A stretch of DNA of 64,000 bases. It comes from Gracilibacillus orientalis. Lineage in GTDB: Bacteria > Bacillota > Bacilli > Bacillales > Amphibacillaceae. Below are positions 29,501-37,366 of this stretch, piece by piece. Location of the stretch: contig NZ_FOTR01000009.1 of NCBI RefSeq assembly GCF_900114645.1, positions 124,001 through 188,000 of the forward strand, given 5' to 3'. Position numbers and translations under genes: made by a program. How positions within the stretch are numbered: the first letter of the stretch is position 1; every line of letters starts with the position of its first letter. The notes below the pieces were generated by a model. The model did no database searches. It was given only the letters and a program-made list of their open reading frames with translations, and was not told where the DNA came from.

Positions 29501-30876
29501 TTTTTACTTACCTCCAATAGCGATTTTGCTTTATTTAACGTTTCCTGGTATTCCGATTGCGGATCAGAGTCATAGACTACACCAGCTCCTGCTTGCACAT
29601 AGGCATGTTGGCCTTTAATTACCATCGTTCGAATCGCTAACGCTAAATCGAGGTCACCATTCATATTGATGTAGCCGACAGCTCCTGCATATACACCACG
29701 CTTTTTGTCTTCCAGATCATTAATGATTTGCATGGCCCGGATTTTTGGTGCCCCTGACACGGTACCTGCTGGCAGTGTCGATATCAACGCGTCTAAACCT
29801 GTGTAGTTTTGAGTTAATTCACCATGTACTTCTGAAACAATGTGCATAACATGTTGATAACGTTCAATCGTCATATATTTAGGTATCGTTATCGAACCAA
29901 CTTCACAAACACGTCCCAGGTCATTCCGGCTTAAGTCCACTAACATTTTGTGTTCTGCCAATTCCTTATCATCTGCTAATAATTCCGTTGCTAATTGCTG
30001 ATCCTCTGTGTCTGTTTTCCCTCTTGGTCTTGTACCAGCAATCGGGTTTGTCACAACCTCTCGTCCGGTTGTTTTAATTAAGCTCTCTGGTGATGCCCCG
30101 AGTACAATATAATCATCAAAATCGATAAAATACATATAAGGTGATGGATTGGATACTCTTAACCTGCGATAAAAAGTGAACGGGTCGGCATCAAAGCTTG
30201 CTTTCATTCGCTGTGATAAGACCACCTGGAAAATGTTTCCGTCAACAATGTGTTGTTTAGCCGTTTCGACCATGTTCAGATAGGTTTGCTTTTCAATCGA
30301 TGGTTCGAAGCTGACGAGTAACTCTTCGTCTGGCATTGTTGCTTCCGGTGTCAATATTTGATCCTGTAGTTGATCTAAGTTTGCTGCTAATTGGTCATCA
30401 TTTCTTGTGCCATCTAAGTTGATCGTCATCATCGTTACCTTTTGTTTCACATGGTCAAAAACAATAACGTCCTGATAGAACATCATGTGGACATCTGGCA
30501 TGTCTATTTCGTCTTCTAAAAGTTCGCCAATGTATTCGTATTGTCTAATGGCGTCATAGCCAATATAGCCGATTGCTCCACCATAAAAAGCATATGGTAA
30601 TGGCAGTTCTTCGTTTGGGATATGTGCTTTCACTACTTCTAAAGGCTTTTGCTGAATGGATTGTCTTGTTCCGTCGGTATGGTTAATGACACTTGTTTCA
30701 GTCGCTGTTCCGATAACTTCTTTGTACGGATTTAGTCCAATGAAAGAGAAGCGCCCTTTTTCGCCATGACTGATGGAGCTTTCCAATAAAAATTTTTTCT
30801 TACCTTTGATTCTGTTGAATACGGAAATTGGTGTGATAGTATCTCCGTTTAGTTCCGTACTTTTATAGTTAACCAT
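29497..30876 (-). CDS. trpE: anthranilate synthase component I
   Basis: 459 aa from the ATG at 30876 behind AAAGGAG; longer frames would run through the leader terminator at 30936-30973. It has the feedback site LLESSISHGEKGRFSF near the N-terminus and the chorismate site (VVLSQRMKASF, NPIAGTRPRG, VDLSRNDLGRV, SGAPKIRAM, GAVGYINMNGDLDLALAIRT, QAGAGVVYDSDP). It forms anthranilate from chorismate with TrpG. It is the first gene behind the tandem T-box leader. Confidence 0.95.
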   Translation of the reverse strand: MVNYKSTELNGDTITPISVFNRIKGKKKFLLESSISHGEKGRFSFIGLNPYKEVIGTATETSVINHTDGTRQSIQQKPLEVVKAHIPNEELPLPYAFYGGAIGYIGYDAIRQYEYIGELLEDEIDMPDVHMMFYQDVIVFDHVKQKVTMMTINLDGTRNDDQLAANLDQLQDQILTPEATMPDEELLVSFEPSIEKQTYLNMVETAKQHIVDGNIFQVVLSQRMKASFDADPFTFYRRLRVSNPSPYMYFIDFDDYIVLGASPESLIKTTGREVVTNPIAGTRPRGKTDTEDQQLATELLADDKELAEHKMLVDLSRNDLGRVCEVGSITIPKYMTIERYQHVMHIVSEVHGELTQNYTGLDALISTLPAGTVSGAPKIRAMQIINDLEDKKRGVYAGAVGYINMNGDLDLALAIRTMVIKGQHAYVQAGAGVVYDSDPQSEYQETLNKAKSLLEVSKK

Positions 30877-30935
30877 TTTAATTCGACTCCTTTTCGCAAA
30901 ATTTATATTTAATTCTTCCGTAAAAGATAAAAAAC

Positions 30936-31190
30936 CGTCCTTATACATACTTTTTAGTATGTATAAGGACGGTTGATTTACCGCGGTGCCACCTTTGGTT
31001 GAAGGGCTATATAATATATAGCCTTCCGCTCGTTATCCGTTAACGGGGATGAGCCGTTGCTCTGTACTATCATTTCCAGGCACTCTCGAAGGTCCATTCC
31101 AATTTCCATGTATACCGGATTTTCAGCATCTCCGGTTCTCTGTTATACAGGGGGAAATTGTACTCTTCCTTCTCATCGATTTATTTGATT
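30936..31190 (-). ncRNA. T-box leader 2 of the trp operon (Trp specifier)
   Basis: The T-box AAAGGTGGCACCGCGG lies on the minus strand (complement of about 30981-30997). The specifier loop carries GGAATGGACC with TGG (complement of 31094-31096), the tryptophan codon. A strong terminator, CCGTCCTTATACATAC against GTATGTATAAGGACGG (30936-30973), ends in a T run just before trpE. The competing antiterminator uses the T-box. Uncharged tRNA-Trp should permit read-through. Confidence 0.88.
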
Positions 31191-31226
31191 AATATTTTTC
31201 TTGACACTTGGCTTTTTCAGGAAATC

Positions 31227-31500
31227 AAAAAGGGTTTCCACATCCTAAAAGGACGAGGAAACCCGTGGTACCACCTTTGTTAGCTGCACATACAGCTCAC
31301 TTAACACGTCAATGGTTGAATCCATGAACGCTACCCTTTTGTAACAAGTGGGTATCTCGCCAAAGCCTACTAAATAATCGTTCGGTTTGGGGCTCGGAAG
31401 TCCATTCACTTACCTTGCACACTGATTCGCACCAGCCATCAGCTCTCTTTTGTGCTTGCGTATAAGCTACTTCTCTTCGTCAATGCCATCACGTTTTTTA
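31227..31500 (-). ncRNA. T-box leader 1 of the trp operon (Trp specifier)
   Basis: First of two in series. Stem I contains the conserved AGAGAGCTGATGGCTGG and GTGCGAATCAGTG; the specifier is TGG in GTGAATGGAC (complement of 31402-31404). The T-box AAAGGTGGTACCACGGG lies at about 31260-31279. The terminator pairs GGGTTTCC with GGAAACCC (31232-31264) and ends in TTTTT. Confidence 0.9.
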
Positions 31501-31511
31501 ATGTTGTTACT

Positions 31512-31540
31512 ATCATAGTATGCTCTTGATATTTTGTCAA
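31512..31540 (-). promoter_or_regulatory. trp operon promoter
   Basis: TTGACA (complement of 31535-31540), 17-nt spacer, TATGAT (complement of 31512-31517), immediately upstream of T-box 1. Confidence 0.85.
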
Positions 31541-31577
31541 TAGCATCCGCTTGAATTTTCGGAAAATTTACGCAATA

Positions 31578-32126
31578 TTAAAACTCGATAATTTCTTCCT
31601 CGATTTTCTCACCAAGATGACGACCTGGTTCATCGACCTTCACTAAAATCCGTTCACCTTCTTGCAGTGAGATTGCTTGTTTTTCCAGATGTTCAGGAGT
31701 TAATAAGTGAACACTATCTGCTTCTTGAAGCGTCGCAGAAATTTCCGTATCACCAACGGTTGCTACCACTCGGATAAGAGGACGCTTTTCTATTTTCACC
31801 CTACCTATCGCAAGTTTTCGCGTTCCACCTGTTTCATTGTAAACCGTGATGCTATCACCTGGTTTCAGTTCTGCTAAATAAGCTGTCTTCTCACCTTCTT
31901 TGACAACATAGTGATGGATCGCCCCACTATTTATCCGAAAAGGTCTGGCAGGATATGTATCGGTTGTGCGATTTTCTGCTAATACTAGAAAGTACCCATG
32001 ACCTGTATTTCCCAATAGTATTCCCTCTGTCGGTGAAAGATGGTCCACTAAATCTAAACAGACCCGTGATCCCTCACCTATGCTCTCTATGCGGACAATT
32101 TCAGCCTCTTGCAAGTTATTTACCAC
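31578..32126 (-). CDS. stand-alone C-terminal domain of 3-dehydroquinate synthase II
   Basis: 182 aa from a GTG with GGGGG ahead; an in-frame TAA two codons upstream excludes a longer start. It matches the C-terminal half of archaeal-type 3-dehydroquinate synthase: GEGSRVCLDLVDHLSPTEG, GYFLVLAENR, ARPFRINSGAIHHYV, KTAYLAELKPGD, IGRVKIEKRPLI and AGRHLGEKIEEEI-like ends. The N-terminal half with the proposed imine-forming lysine is missing. It stands just upstream of the trp promoter in the same direction. A role in aromatic biosynthesis or its regulation is plausible; full synthase activity is not. Confidence 0.7.
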   Translation of the reverse strand: MVNNLQEAEIVRIESIGEGSRVCLDLVDHLSPTEGILLGNTGHGYFLVLAENRTTDTYPARPFRINSGAIHHYVVKEGEKTAYLAELKPGDSITVYNETGGTRKLAIGRVKIEKRPLIRVVATVGDTEISATLQEADSVHLLTPEHLEKQAISLQEGERILVKVDEPGRHLGEKIEEEIIEF

Positions 32127-32237
32127 TTTTTAGCCCCCATTCATAATTTTATGCGTTTTTCCACAGAAATTACATAGTTATTATAAAGATTATCATATAC
32201 AATATATGTTGGATTTACAAATAGGGAGAGGTAACTT

Positions 32238-32357
32238 ATGAGACAATTATTAGTAGTATTATTTCTTCTATTAATTACATGCTTCGGTATGATTGGATAT
32301 TCAACTAGCAACCATTCGGTAAATGATAAAGTAATAGAAATGGAGCAAGATCAATAG
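32238..32357 (+). CDS. 39-residue single-helix secreted or membrane peptide
   Basis: ATG at 32238 behind AGGGAGAGG. The peptide is a hydrophobic helix (residues 3-20, LLVVLFLLLITCFGMIG) with a Cys at 15, followed by a polar tail ending KVIEMEQDQ. It has its own terminator and AT-rich upstream DNA, and is divergent from the DHQS-II-like gene. The family is not recognised. LLITC resembles a weak lipobox. Confidence 0.5.
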   Translation: MRQLLVVLFLLLITCFGMIGYSTSNHSVNDKVIEMEQDQ

Positions 32358-32366
32358 AAGAAATTA

Positions 32367-32394
32367 AAAGGCTGTTGATCAATCAACAGCCTTT
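32367..32394. terminator. bidirectional terminator
   Basis: AAAGGCTGTTGAT pairs perfectly with ATCAACAGCCTTT. It serves the 39-aa gene and the convergent oxidoreductase. Confidence 0.85.
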
Positions 32395-32399
32395 GTCTA

Positions 32400-33692
32400 T
32401 TATTTTCTTTTCAAATCAACAAGATCTTCCACTTTTACCGCTTGCCCTGTTGCTAATGATTTATTTCCGGCAATACCAGTTAAAATTGAAATGGCGCCAT
32501 CAACATGAGAAGCTGCTCGTTTGAATTCATCCTCTTTTGGTACTCCAAATAAGTCATTCAATAACTCGGGGTCACCACCGCCATGGCCACCTTTTTTTTC
32601 TTCCACTTCTACTTCATACGATTCTCCAAACATCGGCAACACGCGTATTGATTTCTCACTAAGTTTCCCTTCATCACTCTTGTTACCACCCGAATTGATA
32701 TAGGATTGCTCACGTACCCGTACTTCGATACGACCTTCTGTACCATTAAAGGCAATTTGATAACCTTCCCATGGTAAATATGCATTTAGGGAATACGTTA
32801 AAATTGCTTTATTTTTATAGGTGACATTCACACCTAATGTATCCTCAATATTGATGCCATCACCAAACACACTTTGATCACGGTGATATCCGTCTTCTTT
32901 TTCTGCATCTAAATACATCGATTTCAAATGTTCGTTGGACTCTAAATCAATGGCAAATGGATCTTCTTTTGCATATTCACTTCCATGTGCCCTTTCATAG
33001 AATTTCGTCACACCACGTTCTTCAGCATTTTCCTTCCCGTAAAAACGAAGGCCGCCTGTTGCATAAACAACATCTGGTTCCGTGTCTAGCCAAAAGTTAA
33101 CCAAGTCAAAATGGTGTGTGGATTTATGAACGAGTAACCCACCACTGTTACGCTTATCACGGTGCCAACGACGGAAGTAATCCGCTCCATGCTGTGTATC
33201 TAAAGCCCATTCAAAGTGAACAGAATTAACTTGACCAATCGCACCCTCTCGAATTAATTCACGGATCTTCGTATTATGTGGTGCATAACGGTAATTGAAT
33301 GTTACGCGAACATTTTGACCTGTTCGTTCTATTGTATCTATAATCGCTTGTGTTTTTTCAGCATCGACTGTCATCGGTTTTTCCGTAACAACATCACAGC
33401 CTAACTCCATTGCACGGATAATGTAACGATGATGTGTTCTGTCCATTGAAGTGACAATGACAATGTCTGGTTTTTCTGTTTCGACCATTTCATCAAAACG
33501 ATCTGCTGTATACGTATTGATTTCAGAAACTTCATATTTGTCTTTTAATAGTTTGTTAGCATAGTTTAATCGTGTTTGATTTGCATCACAAAAAGCTACT
33601 AGTTCACATGTTTCCTGAAAATCACGTACTAATGCACCATAAAAAAATTCTGCACGGCCACCGGTTCCAACTAAAACATATTTTTTCTTCAC
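32400..33692 (-). CDS. Gfo/Idh/MocA-family oxidoreductase
   Basis: 430 aa from the GTG at 33692 (VKKKYVLVGTGGRAEFF) behind AGGAG; the longer frame to 33734 lacks a site and would cover the operator. An N-terminal Rossmann fold (VGTGGRAEFF; VTSMDRTHHRYI; the EKPMTVD motif, with Lys of EKP at about 104) is followed by a C-terminal alpha/beta domain (RRWHRDKRNSGGLLVHKSTHHFD carries the likely catalytic His). The substrate is probably a sugar or sugar acid with NAD(P). A single gene under a regulated promoter. Confidence 0.88.
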   Translation of the reverse strand: MKKKYVLVGTGGRAEFFYGALVRDFQETCELVAFCDANQTRLNYANKLLKDKYEVSEINTYTADRFDEMVETEKPDIVIVTSMDRTHHRYIIRAMELGCDVVTEKPMTVDAEKTQAIIDTIERTGQNVRVTFNYRYAPHNTKIRELIREGAIGQVNSVHFEWALDTQHGADYFRRWHRDKRNSGGLLVHKSTHHFDLVNFWLDTEPDVVYATGGLRFYGKENAEERGVTKFYERAHGSEYAKEDPFAIDLESNEHLKSMYLDAEKEDGYHRDQSVFGDGINIEDTLGVNVTYKNKAILTYSLNAYLPWEGYQIAFNGTEGRIEVRVREQSYINSGGNKSDEGKLSEKSIRVLPMFGESYEVEVEEKKGGHGGGDPELLNDLFGVPKEDEFKRAASHVDGAISILTGIAGNKSLATGQAVKVEDLVDLKRK

Positions 33693-33714
33693 TTTGAACA
33701 CTCCTAATGTTTTT

Positions 33715-33781
33715 TGTAATCGCTTGCAGTTCATAATAACAACGTTGTTAAAATTATAAGATATTTACCCTGAAATAGCAA
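33715..33781 (-). promoter_or_regulatory. promoter, palindromic operator and cre of the oxidoreductase
   Basis: TTGCTA (complement of 33776-33781), 17-nt spacer, TATAAT (complement of 33753-33758). Directly downstream is the perfect 14-bp palindrome TAACAACGTTGTTA (33737-33750) with the central CG typical of LacI/GalR operators. Then comes a cre-like TGTAATCGCTTGCA (33715-33728, 13 of 14). The layout suggests specific repression plus CcpA control. Confidence 0.7.
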
Positions 33782-33988
33782 CTCTTAATCTGTGATTTTT
33801 TTTAATTGTTTTTGGTTTTATTTGTTTTGTGTCTTAAGAAAGAATAATGCATATGGAATCAAAAATATGAAAAGGCAAGTTATGAAAATGAACCAAGCCT
33901 ACCATTTCTGGCTATTACTCTTCTTTCAACATAACTTTATGCATTCTTATAGTTAAGAAAAACCAGGAAAGCCCACCCAGTCCTTTCG

Positions 33989-34394
33989 TTTATAAACCAG
34001 GATAATGTACTCTAACCAAGTTAGAAATGATGAAATGTTTTCATCTGCTACGGCAACCGCTTCGGCTGACCGTTTCGCTTTCCGGGGGCATGCTCTTCAG
34101 CTAACTTTGAAAAGGAAAGCGCTTTTCAAAATGGATCTTCAGATCACGCTAATTCCCCAGGAGTCGAAACGGTCGGCCTGCGCTATTGTTATGTTCTACA
34201 ACTTATTTTATAGAATCATTTTTGCGTTTACTGCATCATGTAGACCCCTATTTTCTATCGCTATAAAAAGTTAAAATATTAGCTGTCACCATAGGTGTAG
34301 AGCCTATCTTAAAGCGAAGCATTTTTCCGGAGCTATGCCCAGCACTCTATACATTTCAAAACGCTGTTATACCGAGGATTTTATACTTTCTTTC
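33989..34394 (+). repeat. second repeat family, copy C
   Basis: About 406 bp, from TTTATAAACCAGGATAATG to TTTTATACTTTCTTT. It shares its first ~100 and last ~90 bp with the copy at 59782-59976. An internal part (CTAACTTTGAAAAGG, TGGATCTTCAG, AGGAGTCGAAACGG) resembles the module of the copy at 37367. No convincing reading frame. It fills most of the 33782-34443 gap. Confidence 0.7.
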
Positions 34395-34432
34395 ACAAAA
34401 AAAACTCTCTCGTTTCAAAACGAGAGAGTTTC
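34395..34432 (-). terminator. terminator of the LysM-3D gene
   Basis: AAACTCTCTCG (34402-34412) pairs with CGAGAGAGTTT (34422-34432); T run on the minus strand. Confidence 0.85.
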
Positions 34433-34443
34433 TAATTATTTTA

Positions 34444-35283
34444 CTAGTCTAATATAGTGACGTCGACAGTGCGGACGCCCCAATCGTAGGCTTCGTCTTT
34501 GTTTGGAACGTGAACATCGATTTTGTTCCCTTTAATCGCTCCACCAGTATCTCCTGCAATTGCTTCTCCATAACCTTCCACATGTACTCTAGTTCCAAGT
34601 GGGATAACGCTAGGGTCTACAGCAATTACTTTCATGTTAGGATTTTCTAATAAATCAATTCCTGTTGCAGTGACACCTGAACAACCGTCACATTTTGCAG
34701 TATATGCAGTAGCTGAAACTTCAATTGTTTCACCGCTTTGCTCAGAAGATTCTTCACTTGATGTATTGGACTGTTTTTCAACCTTTGGCTCAGAAGCTTC
34801 TGGTGTTTCTTCTGTATTGGCTACTTCTTGCGTTTCCTCTGTGTTGTTTGTTTCTTTTGTTTCTTTTGTTTCTACTTGTGTGTTTGCTTCCTGTGTTTCT
34901 TCTTGACTTGCTTCAGACTTTTCTTTGTCTACTTCTTTAATAGTTAATTCTTCATCAATAATAATTAAATCTGTTTCGAGGTTATTCCATTCTTTTAAAT
35001 CGCTAACTGTTACATCATATTCCTTAGCGATCTCGCTTAATGAATCTCCTCTCTCTACCACGTAATCAATTTCTCTATCTATCTCTAAAATTTGTTTTGG
35101 AAGAATTAAGTCTGACTCTAGCCCGTTTGTCTCCTTTATTTCTGCAACTGTTGTATTATGTTCTTGTGCAAGTTCCCATAAGCTATCTCCTTTTTCTACT
35201 TCGTGTTCCGCTGCTGAAATCGGTAGTACGAAGAAGAAGCTAGATGTTAGAAAACCCATTGACACTAAAAACTTTCGCATCAT
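34444..35283 (-). CDS. LysM and 3D domain cell-wall protein (YocH-like)
   Basis: 279 aa. Signal peptide (1-24, cleavage after ISAA), two LysM domains (about 27-68 and 71-115, each starting with a YVV/HEVEKGDSL pattern), a Glu/Thr-rich repetitive linker (about 116-185), and a C-terminal 3D domain (about 186-279) with the conserved Asp residues of VIAVDPSVIPLG, AGDTGGAIKG and IDVHV. 3D domains of this type are lytic-transglycosylase-like wall hydrolases. In B. subtilis yocH is activated by WalRK. Confidence 0.88.
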   Translation of the reverse strand: MMRKFLVSMGFLTSSFFFVLPISAAEHEVEKGDSLWELAQEHNTTVAEIKETNGLESDLILPKQILEIDREIDYVVERGDSLSEIAKEYDVTVSDLKEWNNLETDLIIIDEELTIKEVDKEKSEASQEETQEANTQVETKETKETNNTEETQEVANTEETPEASEPKVEKQSNTSSEESSEQSGETIEVSATAYTAKCDGCSGVTATGIDLLENPNMKVIAVDPSVIPLGTRVHVEGYGEAIAGDTGGAIKGNKIDVHVPNKDEAYDWGVRTVDVTILD

Positions 35284-35341
35284 AGTTGCCTCCTTTCAAT
35301 GTTGACAAGCACAACTATAACATACCTGAATAACGGTTGTG

Positions 35342-35386
35342 GTTACAGCAAATTTAAGAGTCTGTAACAAAAATTACGATGTTACA
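35342..35386 (-). promoter_or_regulatory. TGTAAC-type repeats ahead of the LysM-3D gene
   Basis: Three TGTWAC half-sites lie at 35342-35347, 35363-35368 (inverted) and 35381-35386. They resemble, but do not fully match, the WalR box TGTWAH-N5-TGTWAH. The core promoter is weak at -35, as expected if an activator is needed. Confidence 0.35.
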
Positions 35387-35484
35387 AAGGCTTGTCACAT
35401 TTGTCATTATGGGGCAATAATGATGGGTTTTATACATCAATTCGTAATATTTTTCTATGTTTATACCAATTTTTCAATCTATCA

Positions 35485-37029
35485 TTATTGAAGGATACGA
35501 AAATAACTAGTTGTGTTTGGAACCAGTTCGTCCCTTTTTAAAAGGTCATCAGCAATCAATTCTGTCATATCTATCGGAATATCTTTCACCACTTCTTTGT
35601 CTTTAAACATATGATAGTCTCCACCACCACTAGCCCGATAATTGTTCATGACGACTTGAAATTCTTGATTTAGATCAAGTGGCTGCCCTTGATATTCCAA
35701 GGTAATCACTCGTTCCCCAATTGGATTCGATGCCTTTACTTCGTAGTAGATCCCTTGCCACATATCATAATTATAAGGTTGAGGTTTGGGTTTCAAAAAG
35801 GTCGGATTAATGACCATTTCATTATTTTCCACTTGAAAATAGCTGACGGACTTTTCTATAGCATCTTTTATATCATGCCCTGTGATTTTCAGTACCTTAA
35901 GCGTATTGGGATAAATATAATTAGATACAATATCTCTCATCGTTATTTGTTCTGGGAAACCTGGTGACTGGTCGTGAAATAATGCTGTGCAAGAAATATC
36001 TGCCTTCGCTATATCCAACTGCAATTGATTAATATAGTTAATAAAAGGATGTCCTTCTAACCGTACTTCCATTGGATCATGTATTTCCATATCACCCTTC
36101 ACGGTTGTTATAGTTTGATCTAAAAAGGCTTGGACAGCTCTTTCTTCCTCTAGTATGCTATTTTCCACTTGGCTATCTACTATTGTCTGTTCATCTACAT
36201 AGTGCAGAGTAGAAGTAATTGATTGGATCGTCTGATCAATTTCTAATGTTATTTCTGCTATAGCTTGACCATTATTCCCTGGTTGAACAACTGTTACGCC
36301 ATTAATCTTTTCTGTTAAAAAACGATGCTGGTGACCTGTAATTAATATATCTATTCCCTCTACTTCCTGGCAGATTTGATAACCTTGATTTTCTCCTGTT
36401 AAATCTTCAGTCAATTCACCTGTTTGAGGATCACGTTCCAATCCACCGTGGTAACTAACAACCATTACATCTGGTGCTTCTGTTTTACGAATTTTTGTTA
36501 CCCAATTCTTTGCTGACTTACAGGCATCTTCAAATGTAAGATTTTCTATATGATTAGGGTCCTCCCAATTGGGTATGTAATGTGTCGTTAACCCTAAAAT
36601 GGCGAATCGGATACCCGCTATTTCTTTGATCATATAGGGCTTACCTAGAAATGGCTGGTGCGTGTTATTATCGATTATATTAGCAGATAACCAAGGAAAA
36701 TCGGATGCTTCGACTGCCTCTTGTAAATATTGCAATCCATAATTAAATTCATGATTACCTATTACCGCTAGATCATAGTTTAATTGATTGGCAACATTAA
36801 TCATTGGACTGGGTTGATCTGGCTGCTTTTTGGCAAAGTAATATGTAAAGGGACTTCCTTGAATAAAGTCTCCGTTATCGATTAATATCGTATCATTTTT
36901 CTCCTTTACCTTTTTTATAATAGTAGCTGTTTTTGCCAAACCTATATGTTCTTCTTGATTGTTGCGATAATTCGTGGGCATGATATATCCGTGTACATCA
37001 CTTGTTACACAAATTGAAACTGTCTTCAT
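35485..37029 (-). CDS. metallophosphoesterase/5'-nucleotidase family protein
   Basis: 514 aa from the ATG at 37029 behind AGAGGAGGAG. An N-terminal calcineurin-like phosphoesterase (TSDVHGYI, DNGDFIQGSP, IGNHEFNYG, SYHGGLERD, ITGHQHRF) precedes a C-terminal 5'-nucleotidase domain (about 330-500, RDIVSNYIYPNTLKVLKITG, NYRASGGGDYHM). There is no signal peptide, so it acts in the cytoplasm, like YunD or 2',3'-cyclic phosphodiesterase relatives. Upstream is TATAAT (complement of 37061-37066). Confidence 0.88.
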   Translation of the reverse strand: MKTVSICVTSDVHGYIMPTNYRNNQEEHIGLAKTATIIKKVKEKNDTILIDNGDFIQGSPFTYYFAKKQPDQPSPMINVANQLNYDLAVIGNHEFNYGLQYLQEAVEASDFPWLSANIIDNNTHQPFLGKPYMIKEIAGIRFAILGLTTHYIPNWEDPNHIENLTFEDACKSAKNWVTKIRKTEAPDVMVVSYHGGLERDPQTGELTEDLTGENQGYQICQEVEGIDILITGHQHRFLTEKINGVTVVQPGNNGQAIAEITLEIDQTIQSITSTLHYVDEQTIVDSQVENSILEEERAVQAFLDQTITTVKGDMEIHDPMEVRLEGHPFINYINQLQLDIAKADISCTALFHDQSPGFPEQITMRDIVSNYIYPNTLKVLKITGHDIKDAIEKSVSYFQVENNEMVINPTFLKPKPQPYNYDMWQGIYYEVKASNPIGERVITLEYQGQPLDLNQEFQVVMNNYRASGGGDYHMFKDKEVVKDIPIDMTELIADDLLKRDELVPNTTSYFRILQ

Positions 37030-37093
37030 TTTGACTCCTCCTCTAAACCTATTATCTAACATTATAACGATAGATATTGGAATTAGGAAAAAC

Positions 37094-37147
37094 TTTACAT
37101 TATCTTAACTGAGACTTAACACCCTATTTTCATTTATTTGATATAGT
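37094..37147 (+). promoter_or_regulatory. PHO box and -10 of a candidate small RNA
   Basis: TTTACA (37094), TTAACT (37105), TTAACA (37116) and TTTTCA (37127) repeat at exactly 11-bp steps, the TT(A/T/C)A(C/A)A-N5 pattern bound by PhoP. TATAGT (37142-37147) follows at a distance suited to a PhoP-activated promoter without a -35 box. They point rightward, into DNA without a gene. Confidence 0.65.
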
Positions 37148-37153
37148 TAAAGT

Positions 37154-37248
37154 GTTCCAAATTGAGCAATGCTGCAAAGATTGCTTTCTCACAAAATGAT
37201 AGCCCCTTTTTCTTTTGGCCGATGATTATGTCATCGGCTTTTCTTTTT
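37154..37248 (+). ncRNA. candidate small RNA with intrinsic terminator
   Basis: A transcript of about 95 nt is predicted from the -10 box to the terminator GCCGATGA (37218-37225), TTATG, TCATCGGC (37231-37238), TTTTCTTTTT. A 5' hairpin forms from AGCAAT and ATTGCT; between the two hairpins lies the single-stranded pyrimidine tract AGCCCCTTTTTCTTTT, a seed-like feature of Firmicute sRNAs. No plus-strand gene precedes the terminator for about 5 kb. An 18-codon frame from 37170 lacks a proper ribosome site. Confidence 0.55.
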
Positions 37249-37269
37249 GTAGTTAATAGATAAATTAAT

Positions 37270-37313
37270 ATAAAGTAACACTTCCATCAGTCAGGTTTTA
37301 CGGACGATTAGCA
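37270..37313 (+). repeat. 44-bp interspersed repeat, copy 1
   Basis: From ATAAAGT to TTAGCA, containing CTTCCATC and TTTTACGGACGATTAGCA. The same unit recurs inverted at 46228-46271, also 44 bp, and in altered form at 42896-42944. Confidence 0.6.
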
Positions 37314-37366
37314 CAATGATAAAACACCCTGACATCCCTTCTGTTCATGTAATTCAAAATAGATAA

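Noticed and set aside
34005-34274. An 89-residue frame at 34 kb
   Set aside because: It lies wholly in repeat copy C, and copy F breaks it.
34634-34940. Ser/Val-rich and Leu-rich frames opposite the LysM-3D gene
   Set aside because: They are the antisense of its low-complexity Glu/Thr linker.
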